A stretch of DNA of 64,000 nucleotides from SHVO01 sp964576515. GTDB taxonomy: Bacteria; Pseudomonadota; Alphaproteobacteria; Rhodospirillales; Rhodospirillaceae. The stretch covers positions 124,001 to 188,000 of the forward strand of contig CAZNUW010000008.1 in assembly GCA_964576515.1 (NCBI GenBank), read 5' to 3'. The position numbers were made by a program, and so were the translations under genes. Below, piece after piece: positions 7,853 to 16,197 of this stretch. Numbering within the stretch: the first letter of the stretch is position 1; the number at the start of each line of letters is the position of its first letter. The notes under the pieces were generated by a model that saw only the letters and a program-made list of their open reading frames with translations, searched no databases and was not told the origin of the DNA.

Positions 7853-9190
7853 CTAAACGAGGATTTCGCCGAATTCTTTGGAGGTGTTGTTGCTGCGCGT
7901 ACCCCACGACGGAATATCGAGCCCCATGACACGCTGGACGGTGTAGCCCAGTCGCGCGACCGACGTGCCGTCGGCGGCAATGTGCAAGCCGGTCTTCACT
8001 TTGCCGCCGGCACGGCCGGCGGTGAATGCGGGCATGCCATCGAGCGAATGGACGCGAGCGTAGCCGTGATCGGTGACAGCGTAGATCAAGACGTTGTCGA
8101 GCAGACGCCCGTCGCCTTCCTTCATGTCGCCGAAGGCTTTGACGAAGTAAGCCCAGGATTCCATCGCGCGGCGCGTGAACCAGGAACAGTTTTCCTGATA
8201 GCCGAGATGCTCGTCGATCGGCTCTTCGTGTGTCGTGGTGTGGTGCGGCTTCTCGTAACCCGCCTTGATGGTGTTCGCCGACGCGGCCGAGTAATTCATG
8301 TTGAACACCCGCGTCTGATCGCACGCGACCGCCATGACCATGAGATTGGTCAACAGCTCATGACGCGCCTTATAAAGTTCCGCATCTCCACCCGGCGCGG
8401 GTTCGCGGGTGATCGTCTTCGGCGCGACGCAGGCCGCGCGCGGCTCGGGCTTGGTGAGCTGTTGTTCGAACTGGCGTTCGATGTGACGAAGGCCGGTGAG
8501 ATACTGGTCGAGACGCGCTTTGTCTTCAGAGCCGACATCGCGCTCCAGCGCCTTCACGTCGTCCAGCATCCCGGACAGAACGCTCTTGCGCACCATGGTT
8601 TGCGGGTTCGGCTTGAACTCCGGCGCGTTCGGGTCCTGGAAGTCGGGCCCGAACAAGCGGGTATAGAAATTGATCGGTGAGAACTCCGAGGTCGACGGCG
8701 CATTGAGACCTTCATAGGAAACGGTCGAACGCGGGTCGCCGGTGGCGGTCGCGTTCAGGGTCTTGAAGCGCGTCGCGCGACCGATCTGGTTGGCGACCGT
8801 CATGTCGATGGTTTCGGTCGGAGTGTTCTGGCCGCTCTTCGGCGCGATGCCGGTCATGTTGATGACCCAGCCCGTGAAGTGGCAGCGGTTCGCTTCCGTA
8901 TCGCGGAACGCCGTCATGTCGGTGATCAGGTTGATGTCTTTTTGCACCGGCGCGAGCATCGCGATTTCTTCGGGAAGGTCGAAGTTCGCCCCCGTCTTCT
9001 TCGGCACGAACACATTGGCGGCCATACCAAGGCCCCAGAACCAGGTGCCGAAACGAACCGGCATCTGCGAGCCGTCCGCCATCGCGGTGCCGTTACCGTT
9101 CAGGAAGCAATTGAGCAGCGGAAGACCGACCGTAACGGCCCCGCCGTTCAGCATCCCCCGCAGAACACGTCTCCGATTGAACTCAGTCAT
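7853..9190 (-). CDS. DUF1552 protein, Tat-exported
   Basis: 445 aa. The N-terminus NRRRVLRGMLNGGAVTVGLP is a twin-arginine signal. The body matches the DUF1552 family as I know it: FGTWFWGLGMAANVFVPK, an HFTGWVINMTG segment, and HTTTHEEPIDEHLGYQ toward the C-terminus. DUF1552 genes usually sit next to DUF1592/1588/1585 cytochrome c genes, as here (18-bp gap to the gene at 9209). The family is distantly related to sulfatase-type alkaline phosphatase folds. Function unknown; the partner suggests a periplasmic redox or degradative complex. The start has AAGGAG eight bases upstream. Confidence 0.88.
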   Translation of the reverse strand: MTEFNRRRVLRGMLNGGAVTVGLPLLNCFLNGNGTAMADGSQMPVRFGTWFWGLGMAANVFVPKKTGANFDLPEEIAMLAPVQKDINLITDMTAFRDTEANRCHFTGWVINMTGIAPKSGQNTPTETIDMTVANQIGRATRFKTLNATATGDPRSTVSYEGLNAPSTSEFSPINFYTRLFGPDFQDPNAPEFKPNPQTMVRKSVLSGMLDDVKALERDVGSEDKARLDQYLTGLRHIERQFEQQLTKPEPRAACVAPKTITREPAPGGDAELYKARHELLTNLMVMAVACDQTRVFNMNYSAASANTIKAGYEKPHHTTTHEEPIDEHLGYQENCSWFTRRAMESWAYFVKAFGDMKEGDGRLLDNVLIYAVTDHGYARVHSLDGMPAFTAGRAGGKVKTGLHIAADGTSVARLGYTVQRVMGLDIPSWGTRSNNTSKEFGEILV

Positions 9191-9208
9191 GGGAGCCTCT
9201 CCTTTGTG

Positions 9209-10927
9209 TCACTTTGCGGCAACGGCGGTCGTCGCCGAAGCGTCCGCCGTCGCCGCCTCATTTACCGAGACCTGCGAGAACGCCTTCGAGGTCACCACCG
9301 CGCGCAGCAAGTCCGGGAAACGGTAGCCGTGCGCCGCGAATTCCTTGTCCAACGCCGCAAGCGTCGCGCGGTCGCCAACGGATGTCGGACCGCCCGTTCC
9401 ATAGGCGTAGGCGCGCTTCACGACACAGCTTGTCAGGGCCGGGTGATCGCGAAGCGCCTTGGCGAGGCCGGTCACGTCGGTGAACTCCTTGCCGTCCAGA
9501 TTGCCGCTGGCGTCGATGGGCGTTCCGCGCTCCGTCGTGCGGTAGCGTCCGGCGCCGTCGAAATGCTCAAGGGCGAGCCCCATCGGGTCGGTAATTTTGT
9601 GGCAGCCGGCGCAAACGGGATTCTCGAGGTGCGCGTTCACGCGGTCGCGGGCGGTGCGCAGATTGGCCTTCGGGTTTTCCACAGCCGAGAAATCCACGTT
9701 CGCGGGCGGCCGCGGAACGGGCTGGCACAGCAGAAGCTCACGCAAGGCCTTGCCGCGCAAGGTGGCGGAACTGCGGCCCGGATGAGAATGGCCGGCCAAA
9801 AAGCTGATCTGGGTCAACATGCCCATGCGCGGGCTATCCGCGGGGAATTCATAAGGCACCCATCCGCCGGTCGTCGGCAAACGGTAGAGCGCGGCCAGCG
9901 ACGGCGAGATAAAGGTTTCACGCGTCGTATAGAGATCGCGATAGTCGCGATTCTTGACGAGCAGCTGGTCGATAATGGTGCGCAACGTCTGTTCGCGCGC
10001 GTCCAAAACGGTCGTGGCGGTGAACGTCGGATAGATCGAGCCATCCTTCGCCAAAGTGTCGAAGACGTCGAACTGCAGCATGTCATCGAAGAAGGCGCGC
10101 ACCCCCTGTTCCAGACGCGGGCTTGCCAGCATGCGATCGACGGTTTTGGTGAATCCCTTGTTCGTGTAGAGCTCGCCCTTCTCCGCCGCCTTCAAGAGAA
10201 GATCGTCGGGGGCGGCATTCCACAGGAAGAAACTGAGGCGCGTGGCGAGTGAGTAAGAGTCGAGACGCGTTGCCCCCTCATTCTTCGGATCCGCTTCAAG
10301 GCGTTCCGAGATGAACAACACTTGCGGATTGAACAACATGCCTTCGAGCGCCGAGCCAAGGCCGGCGTAGAAGTTCTTCAGGCGATCGGCGCCGGCTCCC
10401 GCCTCAGCGACCCATTGGTTGAGGCGATTTTCATCGAGAGGACGGCGATAAAGGAGGCGGCTGACTTTGGTGAGAAATTCGCGCGCGCACGCGTCGTCTC
10501 GCGCGGCCTCGGACTTCGGCGTGCAGGAGATCAGGAACTTACGATTTTCAGGATTGACGACCTGCGCCGCAACGGACGCCGCCGTCTTCTGATAAACTTC
10601 CATCTGGCTCGCCGTCACGCCGGCGATCGATGTTCCGACGCCGAGCAGACCGTCGGTCCGCTGCAAAGGCGCGAAACGCACATCCGGTTTCACGTTCGGA
10701 CCAAAAACGTAGCCAAGCGTGTTGAGGTACTGTTCCGCCGTCATGAGCCGCAAACGGCGTTCGGAACTTGCTTCGACGGCATTGTTTGCGGACTGCGCGA
10801 CGGCGCTTGCGGCCGGACGTTCCGCCGCAGGTTGCGAACAACTCCCGAGGGCCAGCGAGATGGCGGCAACCGCGCATCCACCGACGAGCGGTTGACGAAC
10901 GCGGTTCAAGAAACGACGAAACACCAT
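9209..10927 (-). CDS. DUF1592/DUF1588/DUF1585 cytochrome c lipoprotein
   Basis: 572 aa from ATG 10927. The signal peptide has a lipobox (LALGSC), so a lipid anchor is likely. RRLRLMTAEQYLNTLGYVFG is the DUF1587-type start, DUF1592 and DUF1588 follow (SFFLWNAAPDDLLL; SPSLAALYRLP; RSSATLRGKALRELLLCQPV), then one c-type heme site CAGCHKITDPMGLALEHFDG and a DUF1585 end with CVVKRAYAYGTGG. Such proteins are abundant in Planctomycetes and scattered in Proteobacteria. First gene of the operon with DUF1552, the Yx-repeat protein and copy A of the secreted family. Likely a periplasmic electron-transfer component. Confidence 0.87.
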   Translation of the reverse strand: MVFRRFLNRVRQPLVGGCAVAAISLALGSCSQPAAERPAASAVAQSANNAVEASSERRLRLMTAEQYLNTLGYVFGPNVKPDVRFAPLQRTDGLLGVGTSIAGVTASQMEVYQKTAASVAAQVVNPENRKFLISCTPKSEAARDDACAREFLTKVSRLLYRRPLDENRLNQWVAEAGAGADRLKNFYAGLGSALEGMLFNPQVLFISERLEADPKNEGATRLDSYSLATRLSFFLWNAAPDDLLLKAAEKGELYTNKGFTKTVDRMLASPRLEQGVRAFFDDMLQFDVFDTLAKDGSIYPTFTATTVLDAREQTLRTIIDQLLVKNRDYRDLYTTRETFISPSLAALYRLPTTGGWVPYEFPADSPRMGMLTQISFLAGHSHPGRSSATLRGKALRELLLCQPVPRPPANVDFSAVENPKANLRTARDRVNAHLENPVCAGCHKITDPMGLALEHFDGAGRYRTTERGTPIDASGNLDGKEFTDVTGLAKALRDHPALTSCVVKRAYAYGTGGPTSVGDRATLAALDKEFAAHGYRFPDLLRAVVTSKAFSQVSVNEAATADASATTAVAAK

Positions 10928-11193
10928 CTCGACCTTCTCCCAACGATCTCGCGGCGCGCCAAGCAGCGCCGAACTTGCGCCATAACCTGCGAGAGAAAAT
11001 TTGCTATATGTATAAAACAATTTCAACGTGATTGTTGTAAACGCAAGCCTAACACGCGAGGAAACAACAATCTTGCGTCTTCAATGACGCCGTCCCGCGC
11101 CGCGCGGGCCGGATGAGACGCAACCCCTCAGCCAAAGTGTGTAACCGTTTAGAAAGGCGGAACTGTCGCGCTCGAACGGCACACGACTCGGTG
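10928..11193. promoter_or_regulatory. Promoter region of the DUF1592 operon
   Basis: 266 bp between the thioesterase stop and the DUF1592 start. An AT-rich patch at 10997-11040 probably holds the leftward promoter. At 11003-11018 it reads GCTATA-TGTA-TAAAAC, only eight of twelve matches to the operator motif, so a weak candidate. A GC-only inverted repeat (CCCGCGC/GCGCGGG) near 11093 has no T tract. No small gene seen. Confidence 0.4.
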
Positions 11194-11601
11194 TTACGCC
11201 GTGAACGCACCCATTTTATCCCGCAGTGCGGTAGGGAGCGGGATGGCGCCAAACGGCGCGAGCGAAACGCACACCAAAACCATATCGGCCGTAAGGCGCA
11301 CTTCTCCGCCACAAGAACAGACGACGCGCAGGCTCAACGAGGACCGACCGATTTTCGCGACGGTAAGGTCAAAGGTGAGCTTATCGCCGAGTCGACTCGC
11401 TTTCAGGAAATCGACCGAAATACTGCGCGCCGGAAGCCCCACTCTCTGATCGATGTGAAGGTCGCGAAAACTGGTACCAAGCCCCTCTTCCAGCCAGCGC
11501 TCGACCACCTCATTCAACATCTCGTAGTAGCGCGGATAGAAGACGATCCCCGCGGCGTCGACATGATTGAATCTGACGGTAATCCCGGCCGAAAAGGCCA
11601 T
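11194..11601 (-). CDS. 4-hydroxybenzoyl-CoA thioesterase-type hotdog protein
   Basis: 135 aa, usual length. The N-terminal motif VRFNHVDAAGIVFYPRYYEM carries the catalytic Asp of the 4HBT family. It should hydrolyse an aryl- or acyl-CoA ester in the cytoplasm. It starts one base after the MarR stop, so both form one operon. In a CoA-ester catabolic cluster it may release free acid from a dead-end or inducer CoA ester; this is inference. Confidence 0.88.
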   Translation of the reverse strand: MAFSAGITVRFNHVDAAGIVFYPRYYEMLNEVVERWLEEGLGTSFRDLHIDQRVGLPARSISVDFLKASRLGDKLTFDLTVAKIGRSSLSLRVVCSCGGEVRLTADMVLVCVSLAPFGAIPLPTALRDKMGAFTA

Positions 11602-11602
11602 A

Positions 11603-12145
11603 TCAGCGCGCCGTGCGTCCAGGGATACGCGCGACCTTGCGCGACCGGGCTTCGGCGGCGCCGACCCCGCGCACAGCCTCTTTGGTGCGCGCGAGCAACC
11701 CCATCATCAGCTCGATATCGGCTTCGGGAATTTGCGCGAACAGTTCGTTAATCCATTCCTCATGGCTTTGCGCCATCTCGCGGAACAAGAGTTGGCCCTT
11801 GCGGCTCAGGCGCACAACGAACGCGCGACGATCCACTTTCGACGTTTGCCGGTCGACAAGCTTCTCCGCAATCAGACGCTTGACGATGCCGGTAACGTTG
11901 CCATTCGACACCATCAGCCGTTCGCTCAAGCCGCTCATCGTCAACCCGTCGGGGACACGATCGAGCTGCGCCATGAGATCGAATTGGGGAAGCGTGACGG
12001 AGTATTGTTGTTCCAGACGGCCGCGGATTTTCGTCTCGATCAAAGTGGTGCAGGTGAGCAAGCGAAGCCAGAACCGCAGATTCTCGTGGCGGCCGGATCC
12101 GGCCTCTTCGTAATCGAGTGCATGCGCGAGATTGGCTGACGCCAT
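11603..12145 (-). CDS. MarR-family regulator, copy 1
   Basis: 180 aa. Winged-helix core: FDLMAQLDRVPDGLTMSGLS, then RLMVSNGNVTGIVKRLIAEK as recognition region, and the wing DRRAFVVRLSRKG. It is a close paralogue of the regulator at 23335: both share WLRLLTCT at the N-terminus, LTM-x-x-LS, VSNGNVTG and the HE-x-WIN helix. A motif like the one before the monooxygenase lies 49 bp upstream (12194-12209), which suggests autoregulation and control of the thioesterase. Probable ligand: an aryl- or acyl-CoA ester of the pathway (inferred). Confidence 0.87.
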   Translation of the reverse strand: MASANLAHALDYEEAGSGRHENLRFWLRLLTCTTLIETKIRGRLEQQYSVTLPQFDLMAQLDRVPDGLTMSGLSERLMVSNGNVTGIVKRLIAEKLVDRQTSKVDRRAFVVRLSRKGQLLFREMAQSHEEWINELFAQIPEADIELMMGLLARTKEAVRGVGAAEARSRKVARIPGRTAR

Positions 12146-12193
12146 TACTTCCGTTTCCGTCCATAGACCGGGCCATTCGCGGCCCGGATACGC

Positions 12194-12209
12194 ATTTTAG
12201 CCATAAAAC
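12194..12209. promoter_or_regulatory. MarR operator-like site upstream of marR/thioesterase
   Basis: Reads ATTTTA-GCCA-TAAAAC, eleven of twelve matches to ATTTTA-N4-TAAAAT, 49 bp before the MarR start. Confidence 0.6.
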
Positions 12210-12260
12210 ATTGGCCAGGGAAACGTTTAGGGTTGGAAACGGCTTCTTAAAAAATACGCC

Positions 12261-12296
12261 AAAAAAAGCGCCGGTACCGCGATGCGATACCGGCGC
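12261..12296 (-). terminator. Rho-independent terminator after the TonB-dependent receptor
   Basis: In leftward transcripts a perfect 9-bp stem (GCGCCGGTA/TACCGGCGC, 12268-12276 with 12288-12296) precedes a run of seven T. It lies 31 bp after the receptor stop. Confidence 0.88.
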
Positions 12297-12326
12297 CAGA
12301 AGGATCTCAAAAACGCTCGTTAAAGC

Positions 12327-15239
12327 TTACATCCGGAAGCGAATACCCGCGCGGTAGGCGCGGCCCTGCAGGTCATACAGGCCGGAGTTGGACTCGTTGG
12401 TCGAGAACACCGAAGCGCCCGGACCCGACGGTACGATACCGGCGTCGCGGTTCATCAGGTTGCGGACGCTGAAGAACAAGTCCGCCTGGGCGGATTCGAA
12501 CTCCATCTTGTAGGTGGCCGAGAAGTCGAAGTAGACCGCGCCATCGAGCTTATTATTGTCGATGGTGGTTCTGTTCGTCGTCGACGTCGGGCAGCCGGTG
12601 ACGCACTCGATATAGTTGGAGTTGAATACGCCCGAACTGAAACCACGTGCGTTGAACGTGAAGGCAACGGGATCGAGCGCGTACGTCAAAGCCGCATCGT
12701 AGCGCCAAGACGGCTTAGAGACGTTGCCCAGCTGGCCGGCCTGATCGATCGGGATCGAGCCGATGACGCCGCTGTCCAATACGTCCTTGATGTAGTGCGT
12801 GACGAGGCCGCGGACGGTGAGATCACCCGCCCAGCTCGACACCAGTTCATCAAGAGGCTGGCGGTAGCTGGCTTCGATATCGAACCCGCTGGCCTTTTGC
12901 GTCGCGAAGTTGAGCGGCGCGACCGTGAACAGGAGCAGTTCGGTGCCCGAACCCGGATCCGTCGTGCGCGTGAACTGGCCGCAAGCCGACTGGACGTTGT
13001 TGAAGCAAAGATCGATCAACTGCTGAGCGCTCAGGCTGCTGATCGCATCCTTGATGTCGATGTTGTAGTAGTCCCACGACACGCTGAAACGCGGCAGCCA
13101 CGACGGTTGATAGACCACGCCGACGCCGTACGTATCGGCCTTTTCAGGTCCGAGATTCGGGTTGCCGGTCACGGTCGAACGCATGTTGACGTTGACGTTG
13201 GCGTTGAACGGATCGCGGATCGTATTTGGCGAGGTCGTACCCGCCTGGAACAGGTCCGCCAAGTGCGGCGCACGGATGTCGCGCGACAGTGTTCCGCGGA
13301 AGCGGAGGTCGTCGAACGGCGCGTAGGTCGCACCGACTTTCCACGTGGTCACAAAGCCGGAGGTCGAGTAGTCGGTCGCACGGACGGCTCCGTTCAACTC
13401 AAGTGACTTCGCCCACTCGGTATCGCGCGCGAGCGGTACAGCAGCTTCCACATAGGCTTCGTTCACGGTGTATTTTCCGCTGAACGGAATACCGACCTGG
13501 AAGAAGTAGAGGCTGGTGTTGAACACACCCGGATCCGCCGCTTGGCGGGTGCTTTCTTCACGATGTTCGGCGCCGAAAGCCAACGCCACCGGACCGGCCC
13601 AGGTCGAGAACGGCTCGCCGCTCACGTTGAACGCCAGCACCTGCTGCTTCAGGCGAATGATGTTGTCCGGGTCGGCGCGGACATAGTCCTTCGCCGCCTG
13701 GCTCACCACATCGCGGCCGAACAAGTTGAACGGCACGCACCCCGGCATGTCGTTGGCGGGGTTCGCGTCGGTGTTCACACGGCAGGCGATCGTGCCCGTC
13801 GCGGTACGGATGGAATCAATCGCCGCCATATAGCGCGGAACGTTGATCGTGTTCCCCGACGTTGTGGTGCTCATGTTGAGGCCCGACGACGCGTGCGCGT
13901 CGAAGTTCCAGGCCGTGTCGAACGCATTGAAACCGCCTTCGATGCCGACCATGAAACGCAGGATACGGCGGTCATACAGCGGTTGTTGCGCGCCCATATC
14001 GCCGTTCATGGTGCCGAAGGCGAAGCTGGTGACGCCAAGCGTCGCCGCGGCTTGGGCGACAGAAGCCGGCAGGAAGGCGTTGTCCGCGCGCATCGTCAGG
14101 TTGCCGGGGTAGAACACCGGCGTCGAACGCGACTCCGAGTTCATGTGCGCCCACGACGCCTCGCCGAAGACCTTCCAGGTGTCGTTCAGGTCATAGGAGG
14201 CGTAGCTGAACACGTTCTCGCGTTCCTGACGCGGAAGCAGCGCCGTGCCGAACAGATGCTTGTGCGAGGACGACCAATAAGAGCCGCCCTGCATCATCGG
14301 CGTGGAAATCAACGGTCCGAAAACGACATTGTATGGCGTGCCGCCCGGACCGAAGGCGATACCCTTCAACGGACCGGCGGAGATTTGGCCGCCGAGCGTC
14401 GCGACCGCGAGGCCGGTCTGGTCACGGCGGATCAACTGGGGCTGGCCGTTGGTCGGCGTGTAGGCGGGGTTCGTGAGGTAAGACGAACCGGTGAGGTTCC
14501 ACGGACGGTCCGGAACCAGGATGCCGTCATCGTGCGCCTTCTCACCGCTGAGGAGGAAGTGACCGCGGCCGCCGGCGAAGCCCGTGCCGGCGGTCAGGGC
14601 GATCTTGTAGTTCGCGTTGTCGCCGTAATCGGTGATACCGCCGGAGACTTCGCCCTTCACGCCCTGGAATTCTTTATCGAGGACGAAGTTCACAACACCG
14701 GTGACGGCGTCCGAGCCGTAGGCTGACGATGCACCGCCAGTCACGACATCGACGCGGCTGATCAACTGCTGCGGAAACTCCGAGACGTCAGCGACGCCGG
14801 TGATGATCCCGCCGACGACGCGCTTGCCGTCGAGCAGCACCAGCGTACGTTCGGAACCCAAGCCACGCAGGTTGAGAGAGTTCACGGCCGCGCGGCCGCT
14901 GGTCACCGTGGCGGCGCCGGATTGCGGCGTCGCGCTCGCCGCGAGGCTGGGGAGCGTGTTCACGAAGTCGGCGAGGTTCGATGTCGCCTGGTTTTGCATT
15001 TGCTCGACGCCGATGACGGAGACGGGCGTCGGGGCTTGGTAACCGTCGCGCACGATGCGCGATCCGGTGACGGTAATTTCTTCGACTTCAGCTTGAGCGA
15101 GTTGTTCTTGTGCGTGGGCGGCGCCTGCGCCCAGCAACGCCACCATGAGCGGCGTAATGCTCAGCGTGCTCTTGATTCCCGCTTTTTTCGCGCGAGAGAT
15201 CATCGTGTGAGCACGCATCGTTTCGCTAACTGAAGTCAT
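12327..15239 (-). CDS. TonB-dependent outer-membrane receptor
   Basis: 970 aa. The signal peptide ends at A-H-A-Q (~43). EEITVTGSRI (TonB box-like) leads into the plug domain (~60-220) with LNLRGLGSERTLVLLDGKRV and VDVVTGGASSAYGSDAVTGV. The rest is a long beta-barrel with NPNLGPEKADTYGVGVVY and a final strand ending in RAGIRFRM rather than the usual Phe. The start has an AAGGGGG sequence upstream. The size and motifs match the subclass that imports small organic compounds or oligomers. Given its place between catabolic genes it may import the aromatic substrate; this is inference. Confidence 0.92.
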   Translation of the reverse strand: MTSVSETMRAHTMISRAKKAGIKSTLSITPLMVALLGAGAAHAQEQLAQAEVEEITVTGSRIVRDGYQAPTPVSVIGVEQMQNQATSNLADFVNTLPSLAASATPQSGAATVTSGRAAVNSLNLRGLGSERTLVLLDGKRVVGGIITGVADVSEFPQQLISRVDVVTGGASSAYGSDAVTGVVNFVLDKEFQGVKGEVSGGITDYGDNANYKIALTAGTGFAGGRGHFLLSGEKAHDDGILVPDRPWNLTGSSYLTNPAYTPTNGQPQLIRRDQTGLAVATLGGQISAGPLKGIAFGPGGTPYNVVFGPLISTPMMQGGSYWSSSHKHLFGTALLPRQERENVFSYASYDLNDTWKVFGEASWAHMNSESRSTPVFYPGNLTMRADNAFLPASVAQAAATLGVTSFAFGTMNGDMGAQQPLYDRRILRFMVGIEGGFNAFDTAWNFDAHASSGLNMSTTTSGNTINVPRYMAAIDSIRTATGTIACRVNTDANPANDMPGCVPFNLFGRDVVSQAAKDYVRADPDNIIRLKQQVLAFNVSGEPFSTWAGPVALAFGAEHREESTRQAADPGVFNTSLYFFQVGIPFSGKYTVNEAYVEAAVPLARDTEWAKSLELNGAVRATDYSTSGFVTTWKVGATYAPFDDLRFRGTLSRDIRAPHLADLFQAGTTSPNTIRDPFNANVNVNMRSTVTGNPNLGPEKADTYGVGVVYQPSWLPRFSVSWDYYNIDIKDAISSLSAQQLIDLCFNNVQSACGQFTRTTDPGSGTELLLFTVAPLNFATQKASGFDIEASYRQPLDELVSSWAGDLTVRGLVTHYIKDVLDSGVIGSIPIDQAGQLGNVSKPSWRYDAALTYALDPVAFTFNARGFSSGVFNSNYIECVTGCPTSTTNRTTIDNNKLDGAVYFDFSATYKMEFESAQADLFFSVRNLMNRDAGIVPSGPGASVFSTNESNSGLYDLQGRAYRAGIRFRM

Positions 15240-15525
15240 CGCAAGTACCCCCTTTTGTGCCGGCCGCCCCAGTGGCCGGCGTTGGACCCGAACGTGTAAC
15301 TTAAATGACAGAGCGATTCACTAAGACACTGGGGGAAAACAGGCCGGTCAGGCGCGATTAGCCCCGTTGTGTGATGAAAAAACACTCCTCATTGACCGCG
15401 CTGCGACCGGCGGAACCGGTCATCGATGAATTTTATTTTATAGTTGAACTATTCGCGAGGCAACTTTGATTTATGTTTAAAATAATTGAGCACGGTCGCG
15501 CCGTGTAACCGCGCAGCTTTATTAC
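15240..15525. promoter_or_regulatory. Upstream region of the TonB-dependent receptor
   Basis: 286 bp with no gene. The AT-rich part at 15429-15490 contains a perfect 13-bp palindrome ATAGTTGAACTAT and, at 15468-15483, an operator-like GATTTA-TGTT-TAAAAT. The promoter of the receptor probably lies here. Confidence 0.5.
15468..15483. promoter_or_regulatory. Operator-like site, receptor/RidA intergenic region
   Basis: GATTTA-TGTT-TAAAAT has a perfect right half and a left half with two mismatches to ATTTTA-N4-TAAAAT. It is about 230 bp upstream of the receptor start, so a direct role is less certain than for the other sites. Confidence 0.35.
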
Positions 15526-15930
15526 TTAAGCCCGCGGAATAACGGCTGTGGCTTCGATTTCGATTTTGGCTTCAGCTTCCATCAAGGACTTAACCTCGAC
15601 CACCGACATCGCCGGGAAGTGTTTTCCCATCACGTCGCGGTAGGCCGCGCCGATGTCTTTGAGATTCGCGATATATTCGGCCCGGTCTGTCACAAACCAG
15701 GTCATGCGCGCGATATCGGTCAACTTGGCGCCGGACGCTTCGAGGGCTTCGCCGATATTGATGAGGGTTTGACGGAGCTGGCCGGCAAGAGTCATCTCGG
15801 AGAACTTCTCGTCTTTCCAGCCGATCTGGCCAGCGACAAAGACGATGTCACCCCGGGCGATCACCGCGTTCGAGTACCCTTTCGGCGTTGGCCAATGCGG
15901 CGGATTCGTCAACTTAATCATATGACTCAT
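15526..15930 (-). CDS. RidA/YjgF-family enamine/imine deaminase
   Basis: 134 aa, usual length. Visible: GDIVFVAGQIGWKD near the N-terminus, GQLRQTLINIGEALEASGA, and MTWFVTD; the conserved arginine region of active RidA proteins appears as YRDVMGKHFPAMSVVEV. The start has AAGG five bases upstream. RidA proteins hydrolyse reactive enamines and imines. In this cluster a suitable substrate would be the enamine left after dearomatisation of 2-aminobenzoyl-CoA, which would explain ammonia release; that is my inference. The gap upstream (15931-16197) holds a partial operator-like site. Confidence 0.85.
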   Translation of the reverse strand: MSHMIKLTNPPHWPTPKGYSNAVIARGDIVFVAGQIGWKDEKFSEMTLAGQLRQTLINIGEALEASGAKLTDIARMTWFVTDRAEYIANLKDIGAAYRDVMGKHFPAMSVVEVKSLMEAEAKIEIEATAVIPRA

Positions 15931-16121
15931 GTATCCTTACAAAATACCCGGCGGGCTCTTCCGCCAGTAACGCCGGACGGCAGCCTCGGGTGCGGTGCGC
16001 TCTTAAAAAATCACCGCGCAAACCTGACCTTAGGTGACCTGGCCTTGGGTGGGATGCCGCCCCCGCGGCGATGAACGCCCAATGGCCGGACGGCCCGCAA
16101 AAATGGGCGCACCGCCGACAT

Positions 16122-16137
16122 AGTTTAAACATAAAGG
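16122..16137. promoter_or_regulatory. Partial operator-like site upstream of ridA
   Basis: AGTTTA-AACA-TAAAGG: the central GTTTAAACATAAAG resembles the regulon motif, eight of twelve matches. It lies 192 bp before the RidA start in the 267-bp gap after the oxidoreductase operon, which otherwise holds no gene. Confidence 0.3.
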
Positions 16138-16197
16138 GATTTTCTCAGGGCCACAAGGCCATTAGGCCTAAACGATCATTGAGCGCGAGGCCCGACC

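Noticed and set aside
8879..10252. 457-codon + strand frame
   Set aside because: Antisense to DUF1552 and DUF1592 genes, which have clear motifs and signal peptides; the composition (Arg/His/Gly rich) is that of a shadow frame.
13542..14726. 394-codon + strand frame
   Set aside because: Antisense to the TonB-dependent receptor; arginine- and valine-rich without any recognisable domain.
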